This document shows positions 1 through 8,220 of a stretch of 64,000 bases of DNA, in pieces; within the stretch, counting starts at the first letter, position 1, and each line of letters starts with the position of its first letter. Location: the NCBI RefSeq assembly GCF_028622875.1, contig NZ_CP117709.1, positions 992,001 to 1,056,000 on the forward strand. The letters run 5' to 3'. The notes under the pieces are model-generated. The model saw only the letters and a list, made by a program, of their open reading frames with translations. It made no database searches and was not told the origin of the DNA. The stretch comes from Streptomyces sp. MMBL 11-1 (GTDB taxonomy: Bacteria; Actinomycetota; Actinomycetes; Streptomycetales; Streptomycetaceae). Made by a program: the position numbers and the translations under genes.

Positions 1-1182
1 TCGGATCTGGAGGTGGTCGAGGTACGCCTGGACGTTGCGGTGGGTCTCGGGGACGCTGTCGCCGCCGAACTTCTCCGCGACCGCGTCGGCCAGGACGAGG
101 GCGACCATGGCCTCCGCGACGATGCCCGCTGCCGGGACGGCGCAGACGTCGGAGCGCTGGTGGTGGGCCTTGGTGGCCTCGCCGGTGACGACGTCCACGG
201 TGGCCAGGGCGCGCGGCACGGTCGCGATGGGCTTCATCGCGGCGCGCACGCGCAGCAGTTCGCCGGTGGTGAGCCCGCCCTCGGTGCCGCCGGACCGCCC
301 GGAGGTGCGCCTGATGCCGTCCTCGGTGGCGACGATCTCGTCGTGCGCCTTCGAGCCGGGGACCCGGGCCAGCTCGAAGCCGTCGCCGACCTCGACGCCC
401 TTGATGGCCTGGATGCCCATGAGCGCGGCGGCGAGCCGGGCGTCCAGGCGCCGGTCCCAGTGCACGTGCGAGCCGAGCCCGACGGGCACGCCGTACGCCA
501 GCACCTCGACGACCCCGCCGAGGGTGTCGCCGTCCTTGTGGGCCTGGTCGATCTCGGCCACCATCGCCTTGGACGCGTCGGCGTCCAGGCAGCGGACCGG
601 GTCCGCGTCCAGCTTCTCCACGTCGGCGGGGACGGGGACGACCCCGTACGGCGCCTTCGCCGCGGCCAGCTCGACGACATGGCTGACGATCTCGATGCCC
701 GCGGTCTCCTTGAGGTAGGAGCGGGCGACGGCCCCGAGGGCGACGCGCGCGGCGGTCTCCCGGGCGCTGGCGCGCTCCAGGACCGGCCGGGCCTCGTCGA
801 AGCCGTACTTCTGCATCCCAGCGAGGTCGGCGTGGCCGGGCCGGGGGCGGGTCAGCGGGGCGTTGCGGGCGAGCGTCGCCAGCTCCTCGGGGTCGACCGG
901 GTCGGCCGACATGACCTGCTCCCACTTGGGCCACTCGGTGTTGCCGACCATGACGGCGACCGGGGAGCCCATGGTGAGGCCGTGGCGTACGCCGCCGAGG
1001 AAGGTGACCTCGTCCTTCTCGAACTTCATCCGCGCGCCGCGGCCGTAACCGAGCCGTCGCCGGGCCAGCGCCTCCGCCACCATCTCCGTGGTGACCGGGA
1101 CGCCGGCGGGAAGGCCCTCCAGCGTCGCCACCAGTGCGGGGCCGTGCGACTCCCCCGCGGTCAGCCAGCGCAACCTGCTCAA
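1..1182 (-). CDS. aroC: Chorismate synthase AroC (3' end cut by window edge)
   Basis: Converts 5-enolpyruvylshikimate-3-phosphate to chorismate, the last common step of aromatic amino acid, folate and quinone synthesis; cytosolic and FMN-dependent. The protein opens with [18 protein letters not shown], the family's N-terminal signature, followed by [11 protein letters not shown] and [16 protein letters not shown], and later [12 protein letters not shown]. About 393 residues are present against a usual length near 394, so only the extreme C-terminus is missing. I chose the TTG at 1182 because the signature begins there and a GAGGAG ribosome site sits 5 bases upstream at 1188-1193; the nearby ATG at 1196 is out of frame. 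It lies downstream of aroE on the same strand with a 145-base gap. Family assignment is firm; the start is likely. Confidence 0.96.
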   Translation of the reverse strand, partial: MSRLRWLTAGESHGPALVATLEGLPAGVPVTTEMVAEALARRRLGYGRGARMKFEKDEVTFLGGVRHGLTMGSPVAVMVGNTEWPKWEQVMSADPVDPEELATLARNAPLTRPRPGHADLAGMQKYGFDEARPVLERASARETAARVALGAVARSYLKETAGIEIVSHVVELAAAKAPYGVVPVPADVEKLDADPVRCLDADASKAMVAEIDQAHKDGDTLGGVVEVLAYGVPVGLGSHVHWDRRLDARLAAALMGIQAIKGVEVGDGFELARVPGSKAHDEIVATEDGIRRTSGRSGGTEGGLTTGELLRVRAAMKPIATVPRALATVDVVTGEATKAHHQRSDVCAVPAAGIVAEAMVALVLADAVAEKFGGDSVPETHRNVQAYLDHLQIR

Positions 1183-1327
1183 CGGTGCTCCTCATGCTCG
1201 CGCCTGAAATCCAACGGCGCCACCGGGTGCGCGGCCCTGGCCCGCCGCCTTTGATCCTCCCACGACCGGGGGCACGGTCCGGCCGCCGGTCCAGCAGACG
1301 GACGGGCGGCGCCGGCCGGCGGGCCCG

Positions 1328-2155
1328 TCAGCGGGCCGCGAGCGCGGCTTCCCCGGCCCGCCGCATGGCGGCCAGCGGTGCCGGGATCCGGCCGGTCATC
1401 TGCTCGACCTGGAGCAGGGCCTGGTGCACGAGGAGGTCGAGCCCGCCGACGACGGCCCCGCCCCGCGCCGACCAGGCGGCGGCGAGCGCGGTGGGCCACG
1501 GCTCGTACAGCACGTCGAAGAGGATGCCCGGGGCCGGCGGCACGGCTCCGGCCAGGGCGTCGGTGGCACCGGCCGGGGTGGTGGCGATGACGAGCGGTGC
1601 GGTCAGTGCCGCCGTCGCGTCCGCCCAGTCGGCGATCACGACGTCGACGGCGAGCCGCTCCCCCCAGGCGCGCATCTCGGCCGCGCGCTCGGGGCCCCGC
1701 ACATACGCCGTGACCGGTCCGGCGCAGACGGCGGCGAGCGCGGCGAGCGCGGAGGAGGCGGTGGCTCCGGCGCCGAGGACGGCGGCGGAGTCGACCTTGT
1801 CGATCCCGCGCTCCCGGAGGGCGGCGATCATGCCGGGGATGTCGGTGTTGTCGCCGACCCGCCGCCCGTCCTCGGTGAACACGACCGTGTTGACGGCCTC
1901 CACGGATGCCGCCATCGCGCTGATCTCGTCGAGCAGCGGGATGATCGCCCGCTTGAGCGGCATGGTCAGCGACAGCCCCGCCCAGGACGGGTCCAGCCCC
2001 TCGACGAACCCGGGCAGCGCCGCCTCGTCGACCTCGAACCGGTCGTAGGACCAGTCGTCGAGGCCGAGCTCGGCGTACGCGGCGCGGTGCAGGACCGGGG
2101 AGAGGGAGTGGGCGATGGGCGAGCCGAGGACGGCGGCCCGGCGAGGCTCACTCAC
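1328..2155 (-). CDS. aroE: Shikimate dehydrogenase AroE
   Basis: Reduces 3-dehydroshikimate to shikimate with NADPH. The 275-residue product shows the N-terminal shikimate-binding segment SPIAHSLSP, the catalytic Lys in TMPLK, EAVNTVV and GDNTDIPG with the catalytic Asp, then a Rossmann domain beginning VLGAGATAS and ending in GLDLLVHQA. Length is normal. The GTG start at 2155 overlaps the mltG stop as GTGA, so translation is probably coupled to mltG. Upstream start codons in the same frame would run far into mltG. A plain shikimate dehydrogenase is more likely than the quinate-using type, judging by pathway context with aroC next door. Confidence 0.95.
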   Translation of the reverse strand: MSEPRRAAVLGSPIAHSLSPVLHRAAYAELGLDDWSYDRFEVDEAALPGFVEGLDPSWAGLSLTMPLKRAIIPLLDEISAMAASVEAVNTVVFTEDGRRVGDNTDIPGMIAALRERGIDKVDSAAVLGAGATASSALAALAAVCAGPVTAYVRGPERAAEMRAWGERLAVDVVIADWADATAALTAPLVIATTPAGATDALAGAVPPAPGILFDVLYEPWPTALAAAWSARGGAVVGGLDLLVHQALLQVEQMTGRIPAPLAAMRRAGEAALAAR

Positions 2156-3930
2156 TGGCCCGACTCCTCTTGGTACTTCCGCCGGTTCTTCTCGTGCTCG
2201 TCGTTGGTCTCGGCGAAGACGGTCTTGTCCTCGTTGATCGAGACGAAGTAGTACCAGGGACCCGGCGTGGGGTTCATCGCCGAATGCAGTGACTCCGCGC
2301 CCGGATTGCTGATCGGACCGGGAGGCAGGCCGATGATCCTGTAGGTGTTGTACGGGTCGACGATCTCCCGCACCTTGTCGACCGAACCGATGTCGAGGGT
2401 GCTCTTGCCGTTGAGGTAGTTGACCGTCGAGTCGAATTCCAGCCGGCCGACCGTTTGCGTGTTGCCCGGCTTGAGCCGGTTGTAGACGACGCGTGCGACC
2501 TTGTCGAAGTCGTGCTTGTACTTGCCCTCCACCTGCACGAGGCTCGCGACGGTGATGAGCTCCCAAGGATTCTTGAGGCCGAGCTTCTTCGCACTGGCCT
2601 TCAGGTCGAGCTTGTCGTACTCCTTGTTCGCCCGCGTGACCATCCGCTTCAACGCGTCCTCGGGCTTCGATCCCTTGGAGACCGGATAGGCCGCCGGGTA
2701 GAGGAAACCCTCCAGCGGGTCCTTCACATCCGGGTTGTCCTCGGCCCAGTCGGGCAGGCCGAGGCTTTCCGCCTTGGTCTTGGCGATGTCGGCCGTGGTG
2801 CCTTCCTTGAGCTGGAGCCGCTTGTCGATCATCTCGTAGATCTTCGAGTTACGGGTCCCCTCGGGGATCACGAAAGCGTTCTGGCTCTTGGGGTCGAGCA
2901 TCAGCTCGACCGCGCTGGCCGCCGACATCTCCTTCTTCAGGAGGTAGACCCCGGCCTGGAGCAACTTGCCCTTGGGGTTCTCGTTCTGCGCCGTGGCGAA
3001 GGCGCGGGAGGATTTGATGACGCCCTTCTTGCGCAGGATCTCGGCGATGTCCGAGCCGAGCGCCCCCTCGGGGATCTCGACCTCGACCTGGCCGGTGCCC
3101 GACCCCGCGTAGTCGGCCGGAGCGCCGAACTTGTTCTGCCAGAAGGTGTAGCCGACGTAACCGACTCCCCCGACGCCACCCACCAGCACGACGGAGACCA
3201 CCAGGCAGGCAACGCCGCTGCGGCTCTTCTTCTTGCCCTTGCCACCCCGGCGGTCGCTGCCGCCGCGGTCGCGGCGCGAGGCGCGCGAACCCTCGTCGTC
3301 CGGATCATCGTCGTCGTCGCGCGGCTCGCGGCCGGCCGGTTCGTCCGCGCCGGTGAAGAAGGGGTGCGTCTCCTCCTGCGGCTCGTCCGCGTCCCACTCC
3401 GTCGACTGCTGCTGCTGTTGCTGCTGTTGCTGCTGCTGGTCCGCCGCGGCGTCGCGGCGGCCCGGGGGCTGCGGCGGAGGGTAGGCCTCGGAGGTGCCGT
3501 AGTAGTCCTGCGACGCGTCGTAGCCGCCGGGCTGCTGGGCGTACGGGTCCTGGGGTTCGGCCCCGTACGGCATGGCGGCCTGCTGCCCGGTGTCCCAGCC
3601 GCCGTTGTACTGCGGCTGGGCTCCCGACTGCTGGGCGTACGGGTCCTGCTGGGGCGTGCCGTACTGCTGCTGCTGGTTCTGCTGGTCGTACGGCTGCTGG
3701 TTCTGCTGGTCGTACTGCTGCTGCGGGTACTGCTGGTGGTGCTGGGCGTACGGGTCCTGCGCATAGGACTGCTGCTGCTGGGCGTACGGGTCCTGCGGAA
3801 AGGACTGCTGCTGGTCGCCGTACTGGCCCTGGCCGTGGGCGGCCTGCTGGCCGCCCCATCCCTGGTCCCCGTACAAGGGGTCCTCGGGATGCCACGGTTC
3901 GGAGCCGGGGCCCCGGCCATACTCAGTCAT
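2152..3930 (-). CDS. mltG: Endolytic murein transglycosylase MltG with Gln-rich cytoplasmic arm
   Basis: Cleaves nascent glycan strands at the outer face of the membrane and is thought to set strand length. The 592-residue protein has three parts: a low-complexity cytoplasmic region (about 1-235) rich in Gln, Tyr and Pro with repeated DPYAQ units and an 11-Gln run at 165-175; a single membrane helix at about 239-262 preceded by a basic stretch (GGKGKKKSRS); and an extracellular YceG/MltG domain. The catalytic Glu is expected in ASLVQVEGKYKHDF, matching the ASIVEKET region of the E. coli enzyme. The YceG core is about the usual size, but the arm makes the protein far longer than the roughly 340-residue E. 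coli form. I chose ATG 3930, preceded by GGGG; longer in-frame starts give a non-conserved basic leader. It overlaps aroE. Confidence 0.94.
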   Translation of the reverse strand: MTEYGRGPGSEPWHPEDPLYGDQGWGGQQAAHGQGQYGDQQQSFPQDPYAQQQQSYAQDPYAQHHQQYPQQQYDQQNQQPYDQQNQQQQYGTPQQDPYAQQSGAQPQYNGGWDTGQQAAMPYGAEPQDPYAQQPGGYDASQDYYGTSEAYPPPQPPGRRDAAADQQQQQQQQQQQSTEWDADEPQEETHPFFTGADEPAGREPRDDDDDPDDEGSRASRRDRGGSDRRGGKGKKKSRSGVACLVVSVVLVGGVGGVGYVGYTFWQNKFGAPADYAGSGTGQVEVEIPEGALGSDIAEILRKKGVIKSSRAFATAQNENPKGKLLQAGVYLLKKEMSAASAVELMLDPKSQNAFVIPEGTRNSKIYEMIDKRLQLKEGTTADIAKTKAESLGLPDWAEDNPDVKDPLEGFLYPAAYPVSKGSKPEDALKRMVTRANKEYDKLDLKASAKKLGLKNPWELITVASLVQVEGKYKHDFDKVARVVYNRLKPGNTQTVGRLEFDSTVNYLNGKSTLDIGSVDKVREIVDPYNTYRIIGLPPGPISNPGAESLHSAMNPTPGPWYYFVSINEDKTVFAETNDEHEKNRRKYQEESGQ

Positions 3931-3978
3931 CGATCCCCTAGAGCCGCGAGACGACGTTCCGTCTCTTCGCTTCGCTGT

Positions 3979-4000
3979 GCGGTGTTTGTTCGAACACCGC
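3979..4000. repeat. Inverted repeat between ruvX and mltG
   Basis: An 8-bp stem (GCGGTGTT/AACACCGC) encloses TGTTCG; the centre also reads as the perfect palindrome TGTTCGAACA. It lies 49 bases upstream of the mltG ATG and 31 bases past the ruvX stop. It could be a weak terminator, an operator, or both. It does not match the actinobacterial LexA box closely. Confidence 0.4.
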
Positions 4001-4030
4001 CGCATCGCGCGGAACGTTACCGTATCGCGA

Positions 4031-4516
4031 TCAGACCACCACTTCGACGCCCTCACCCGGGGGATTGCCTGACGCCCGTTCGGACTCCAGAGCGTTCTGA
4101 AGGATCACCACAGCGGCAGCCTGGTCGATGACAGACCGGCCCTTCTTGGACTTCACGCCCGAGGCGCGCATCCCCTGAGCGGCCGTCACTGTGGTCATCC
4201 TCTCGTCCACCAGCCGCACCGGAACGGGTGCGATCGAGCGGGCGAACACCTGGGCGAACTCCCGGACCTTGACGGCCGCCGGGCCCTCGCCCCCGCCGAG
4301 CGAACGCGGCAGGCCGAGGACGACCTCGATCGGCTCGTACTCCTCGACGAGTTGACGCAGCCGCCGGTGGGCGGCCGGGACATCGCGTCCCGGCACGGTC
4401 TCCACCGGCGTGGCCAGGATCCCGTCGGGGTCGCACGAGGCGACCCCGATCCGGGCGTCCCCGACGTCGACGGCGAGCCGCCGGCCCCGGCGCATCGGCG
4501 TCATCCCGCTCGTCAC
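4031..4516 (-). CDS. ruvX: RuvX/YqgF family RNase H-fold nuclease
   Basis: A YqgF-family protein, proposed Holliday-junction resolvase and linked to pre-16S rRNA 5' processing. The 161-residue product carries the RNase H-fold signatures [13 protein letters not shown] (first Asp), [19 protein letters not shown] (Glu/Arg) and the C-terminal [13 protein letters not shown] with the last Asp. Length is normal. The GTG at 4516 overlaps the alaS stop (GTGA), suggesting coupling; ATG at 4504 or 4495 would give a start closer to the conserved MRRGRR and cannot be excluded. The alaS-ruvX-mltG-aroE order is typical of actinobacteria. Confidence 0.92.
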   Translation of the reverse strand: MTSGMTPMRRGRRLAVDVGDARIGVASCDPDGILATPVETVPGRDVPAAHRRLRQLVEEYEPIEVVLGLPRSLGGGEGPAAVKVREFAQVFARSIAPVPVRLVDERMTTVTAAQGMRASGVKSKKGRSVIDQAAAVVILQNALESERASGNPPGEGVEVVV

Positions 4517-7182
4517 GCCGTCTCGGTGACGAGGCGTTCGACGGCGGCCACGGCGTCGCCGATGGCGGCCGGGTTCGTGCCGCCGCCCTGGGCGACGTCC
4601 GGCTTGCCGCCGCCACCGCCACCGAGGGTCTTGGCGGCGGTGCGCACCAGGTCACCGGCCTTGAGACCGCGCTCGCGGGCGGCCTCGTTGGTGGCGATGA
4701 CGGTGAGCGGGCGGCCGTTGGCGGTGGTGAACAGGGCCACGACGGCCGGCCGGCCGCCCTGGATGCGCCCGCGCACGTCCAGGACCAGCTTGCGCAGGTC
4801 GTCGGCGGAGGTGCCGTCGGGGACCTGGCCGGTGACCAGGGCGGTGCCGCGGACGTCCTTGGCGGACTCGACGAGTCCGGCGGCGGCCGCGAGGACCTTC
4901 TCCGCGCGGAACCTCTCGATCTCCTTCTCGGCGTCCTTGAGCTTGCCGAGCATGCCGGCGATCTTCTCCGGAAGCTCCTCGGGGCGGCCCTTGACCAGCT
5001 CCTGGAGCTGGGCGACGACCGTGTGCTCCCGGGCGAGGAAGTTGTACGCGTCCACGCCGACGAGGGCCTCGATACGGCGCACGCCGGAGCCGATGGAGGA
5101 CTCGCCGAGCAGCTTCACCAGACCCAGCTGGGCGGTGTTGTGGACGTGCGTGCCGCCGCACAGCTCCTTGGAGAAGTCGCCGATGGTGACGACGCGGACC
5201 CGCTCGCCGTACTTCTCGCCGAACTCGGCGATGGCGCCCTGCTTCTTGGCGTCGTCGATGGACATGACCTCGGCCTGGACGTCGAGTTCCCGCGAGAGGA
5301 CCTCGTTGATCCGCTGCTCGACGTCGGTGAGGACCGTGCCGGGGACGGCGGCGGGCGAACCGAAGTCGAAGCGGAAGCGGCCGGGCGAGTTCTCCGAGCC
5401 GGCCTGGGCGGCCGTCGGGCCGAGCGCGTCGCGCAGCGCCTGGTGCGTGAGGTGCGTGGCGCTGTGGGCGCGGGCGATGGCGCGGCGGCGGGTGTTGTCG
5501 ATGGAGGCGAAGACGGCGGCCCCGACCGTCACCTCGCCGACCTGGACGACGCCCTTGTGCACGTGGACGCCGGGGACCGGCTTCTGGACGTCGCGGACCT
5601 CGATCACGGCGCCGGTGTCGAGCCGGATGCGGCCGGTGTCGGCGAGCTGGCCGCCGCCCTCGGCGTAGAAGGGGGTGCGGTCGAGGACGACCTCGACCTC
5701 GTCGCCCTCGGTGGCGGCGGGCGAGGGCACGCCGTCGACCAGCAGACCGACGATGGTGGACTCGCCGGCGGTGGAGGTGTAGCCGGTGAACTCGGTGGCG
5801 CCGGAGGTGTCGGCGACCTCGCGGTAGGCGGACAGGTCGGCGTGACCGGTCTTCTTGGCGCGGGCGTCGGCCTTGGCCTTGTCCCGCTGCTCCTGCATGA
5901 GGCGGCGGAAGCCGTCCTCGTCCACGGACAGGCCCTGCTCGGCGGCCATCTCCAGGGTGAGGTCGATCGGGAAGCCCCAGGTGTCGTGGAGCAGGAACGC
6001 CTTGTCGCCGGCGAGGACCTGGCCGCCTGCGGCCTTGGTCTCGGTGACGGCGGTCTCCAGGATGTTGGTACCGCCCTTGAGGGCCTTGAGGAAGGCGGCT
6101 TCCTCGGCGAGCGCGACCGTCTCGATGCGCTTGCGGTCGGTGATCAGCTCCGGGTACTGCAGGCCCATCGTGTCGACCACGACGTCGACCAGGTCCTTCA
6201 CCACGGGGCCGGTGGCGCCCATGAGACGCATGTTGCGGATGGCGCGGCGCATGATGCGGCGCAGCACGTAGCCGCGGCCCTCGTTGCCGGGGGTGACACC
6301 GTCGCCGATGAGCATCACCGACGTACGGATGTGGTCGGCGACGACGCGGAGCGAGACGTCCGTTCCCTGCTCGGCGCCGTAGCGGACGCCGGTCAGCTCG
6401 GTGGCCTTGTCCATGACCACGCGCAGGGTGTCGGTCTCGTACATGTTCTGTACGCCCTGGAGGATCATGGCGAGGCGTTCGAGGCCGAGACCGGTGTCGA
6501 TGTTCTTCGACGGCAGGTCCCCGAGGATCGGGAAGTCCTCCTTGCCGTCGCCGGCGCCGCGCTCGTACTGCATGAAGACCAGGTTCCAGATCTCCACGTA
6601 GCGCTCGTCGTTGACGGCCGGGCCGCCCTCGACGCCGAACTCGGGGCCCCGGTCGTAGTTGATCTCCGAGCACGGGCCGCAGGGGCCGGGGACGCCCATG
6701 GACCAGAAGTTGTCCTTCTTGCCCAGGCGCTGGATGCGCTCGGCGGGAACGCCGATCTTGTCGCGCCAGATCTGCTCGGCCTCGTCGTCGTCGAGGTAGA
6801 CCGTGATCCAGAGCTTCTCGGGGTCGAGGCCGTAACCGCCGTCCTCGACGGAGTTGGTCAGCGCCTCCCAGGCGAGCTGGATGGCGCCTTCCTTGAAGTA
6901 GTCCCCGAAGGAGAAGTTGCCGCACATCTGGAAGAAGGTGCCGTGGCGGGTGGTCTTGCCGACCTCTTCGATGTCCGGCGTACGGACGCACTTCTGCACG
7001 CTGGTGACGCGCGGGGCGGGCGGCTTGACCTCGCCGAGGAAGTACGGCTTGAAGGGGACCATGCCCGCGGGGACCAGCAGCAGAGTCGGGTCGTCCGCGA
7101 TGAGCGACGCCGAAGGCACGGCGGTGTGTCCGCGATCCTCGAAGAAGCTCAGCCAGCGGCGGCGAATTTCAGCCGACTCCAT
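4513..7182 (-). CDS. alaS: Alanyl-tRNA synthetase
   Basis: Charges tRNA-Ala. The 889-residue protein has the class II catalytic core at the N-terminus ([43 protein letters not shown]), the editing domain with zinc-site residues in [11 protein letters not shown] and [10 protein letters not shown], and the C-Ala region ending in the glycine-rich [16 protein letters not shown]. Length matches the family. ATG 7182 overlaps the stop of the upstream small gene by one base (TGATG). All catalytic and editing motifs appear intact. Confidence 0.98.
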   Translation of the reverse strand: MESAEIRRRWLSFFEDRGHTAVPSASLIADDPTLLLVPAGMVPFKPYFLGEVKPPAPRVTSVQKCVRTPDIEEVGKTTRHGTFFQMCGNFSFGDYFKEGAIQLAWEALTNSVEDGGYGLDPEKLWITVYLDDDEAEQIWRDKIGVPAERIQRLGKKDNFWSMGVPGPCGPCSEINYDRGPEFGVEGGPAVNDERYVEIWNLVFMQYERGAGDGKEDFPILGDLPSKNIDTGLGLERLAMILQGVQNMYETDTLRVVMDKATELTGVRYGAEQGTDVSLRVVADHIRTSVMLIGDGVTPGNEGRGYVLRRIMRRAIRNMRLMGATGPVVKDLVDVVVDTMGLQYPELITDRKRIETVALAEEAAFLKALKGGTNILETAVTETKAAGGQVLAGDKAFLLHDTWGFPIDLTLEMAAEQGLSVDEDGFRRLMQEQRDKAKADARAKKTGHADLSAYREVADTSGATEFTGYTSTAGESTIVGLLVDGVPSPAATEGDEVEVVLDRTPFYAEGGGQLADTGRIRLDTGAVIEVRDVQKPVPGVHVHKGVVQVGEVTVGAAVFASIDNTRRRAIARAHSATHLTHQALRDALGPTAAQAGSENSPGRFRFDFGSPAAVPGTVLTDVEQRINEVLSRELDVQAEVMSIDDAKKQGAIAEFGEKYGERVRVVTIGDFSKELCGGTHVHNTAQLGLVKLLGESSIGSGVRRIEALVGVDAYNFLAREHTVVAQLQELVKGRPEELPEKIAGMLGKLKDAEKEIERFRAEKVLAAAAGLVESAKDVRGTALVTGQVPDGTSADDLRKLVLDVRGRIQGGRPAVVALFTTANGRPLTVIATNEAARERGLKAGDLVRTAAKTLGGGGGGKPDVAQGGGTNPAAIGDAVAAVERLVTETA

Positions 7183-7529
7183 CAGTGGTCCTCATTCCGG
7201 TTGTTCGGGTTGTAGGGGAGCTTGCGGTACGTGTGCGTGTTCGCGGGCGGTTCGGCCGCTTCGACGGCGAAGTGCCGCCGCACGGGAAGGTCCGGGTCGA
7301 CCGGCGCCTGAAGGCCCAGGGCGCCGTCCAGTTCGGCTTCGCGCCGGACCATGCCCTCACGTACGTCGAGGGCGAAGTCCTTGAGTCTGTGACCGGTCTC
7401 GATCGCCTTGTCCGCGGCCTGCGCCGCGAGGCTTTCGGGGGTCAGCCGCTTGAGTTTGCGGTTGACCTTGGTGGTGGCCCACACACCGGCTGCTGCGCCG
7501 GCGGTGAACCAGAACGTACGGCGGAACAT
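7182..7529 (-). CDS. DUF6167-type small protein, membrane-anchored N-terminus
   Basis: A 115-residue protein of unknown function. It begins with a short hydrophobic stretch ([15 protein letters not shown]) preceded by MFRRT, so an N-terminal membrane anchor is plausible, followed by a basic segment (KVNRKLKRL) and a hydrophilic tail ending [10 protein letters not shown]. From memory it belongs to the DUF6167 family found beside alaS in Streptomyces. The stop overlaps the alaS ATG by one base, so the two are probably translated together. No catalytic motif is visible. Confidence 0.8.
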   Translation of the reverse strand: MFRRTFWFTAGAAAGVWATTKVNRKLKRLTPESLAAQAADKAIETGHRLKDFALDVREGMVRREAELDGALGLQAPVDPDLPVRRHFAVEAAEPPANTHTYRKLPYNPNNRNEDH

Positions 7530-7536
7530 CGCTCGA

Positions 7537-8013
7537 TCAGTCCTTCTGTCCGCGGGCGTTTCGGCGTTCGCGCCTGCGTCCGCGCGCCGAGGGTACGGTC
7601 CGGCCGACGATCACCGTGCGGCGGGCGGAGCCGCGACCCCGCGCCGGTTCCGGTTCGGGCTCGGGGGCGGTGCGGCGGCCGAGGGCCTGCCGTACGCCGT
7701 AGCCGAACGCGGCGACCTTGACGAGGGGGCCGCCGAAGGTGGAGGCGACGGTCGTGGAGAGCGCGGAGGCGTTGGAGGTGACCTCCTGGACGTCGCTGGC
7801 GATGGCGTCGACCTTGTCCAGCTGGGTCTGCGCCGAGCGCACCGTCGCCGAGGCGTCGGCCAGCAACGGGACGGCCTGGTCGGTCACGTCCGCCACGAGC
7901 TTGGTGGTCGCCCTGAGCGTCTGGGCGAGCCTCACCAGCACCACGGCGAGGAACGAGACCAGGATCGCCCAGAAGACGGCCACGAGGATCCCGGCCACCT
8001 CTCCACCGGACAC
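7537..8013 (-). CDS. DUF948 membrane protein
   Basis: A 158-residue protein with one N-terminal membrane helix (VAGILVAVFWAILVSFLAVV), then a helical region with spaced Val/Leu typical of DUF948 and methyl-accepting-like coiled coils (TTKLVADVTDQAVPLL ... VRSAQTQLDKVDAI), and an Arg-rich C-terminus (RGRRRERRNARGQ). GTG 8013 is the start used here; the Shine-Dalgarno sequence is weak. It is seven bases upstream of the DUF6167 gene and heads the alaS operon. Function unknown; role at the membrane inferred only from topology. Confidence 0.83.
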   Translation of the reverse strand: MSGGEVAGILVAVFWAILVSFLAVVLVRLAQTLRATTKLVADVTDQAVPLLADASATVRSAQTQLDKVDAIASDVQEVTSNASALSTTVASTFGGPLVKVAAFGYGVRQALGRRTAPEPEPEPARGRGSARRTVIVGRTVPSARGRRRERRNARGQKD

Positions 8014-8181
8014 TGTGCACCGCTCTCTGCTCGTCGCTCCGGCCCTGCAGGGCCTTGTCTCCGTCGGTCGCGTCCGGGCCTCGGCCCGCGCGCCCGATCG
8101 TCGTCACACGAGCCTATCGCGCCGCGCATCTCCTCCCCTACCGCATTCTCCGCGGGCGGGGCGGGAGTTACCCCGACGAGA

Positions 8182-8211
8182 TTGTACGGAGAGCTTTCAA
8201 GCCAGTACGCT
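8182..8211 (+). promoter_or_regulatory. Probable leaderless promoter of the ATPase gene
   Basis: TTGTAC (8182-8187) and TACGCT (8206-8211) are separated by 18 bases and resemble -35/-10 boxes of the main sigma factor. Transcription would begin near 8218-8221, at or next to the ATG at 8221, and no ribosome-binding sequence precedes that ATG. A leaderless mRNA is therefore inferred; such mRNAs are common in Streptomyces. Confidence 0.5.
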
Positions 8212-8220
8212 CCGTGTTTT

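Noticed and set aside
3979..4000. LexA (SOS) box
   Set aside because: The actinobacterial consensus TCGAACN4GTTCGA is not met; only GTTCGAAC is shared.
2455..4131. 558-codon open frame on the plus strand rich in Leu/Val
   Set aside because: It is the antisense of the Gln-rich mltG arm (CAG repeats read as CTG) and has no ribosome site or family resemblance.
5023..7215. 730-codon open frame antisense to alaS
   Set aside because: Typical high-GC shadow frame; composition is Val/Leu/Asp-rich without structure, while alaS on the other strand has every expected motif.
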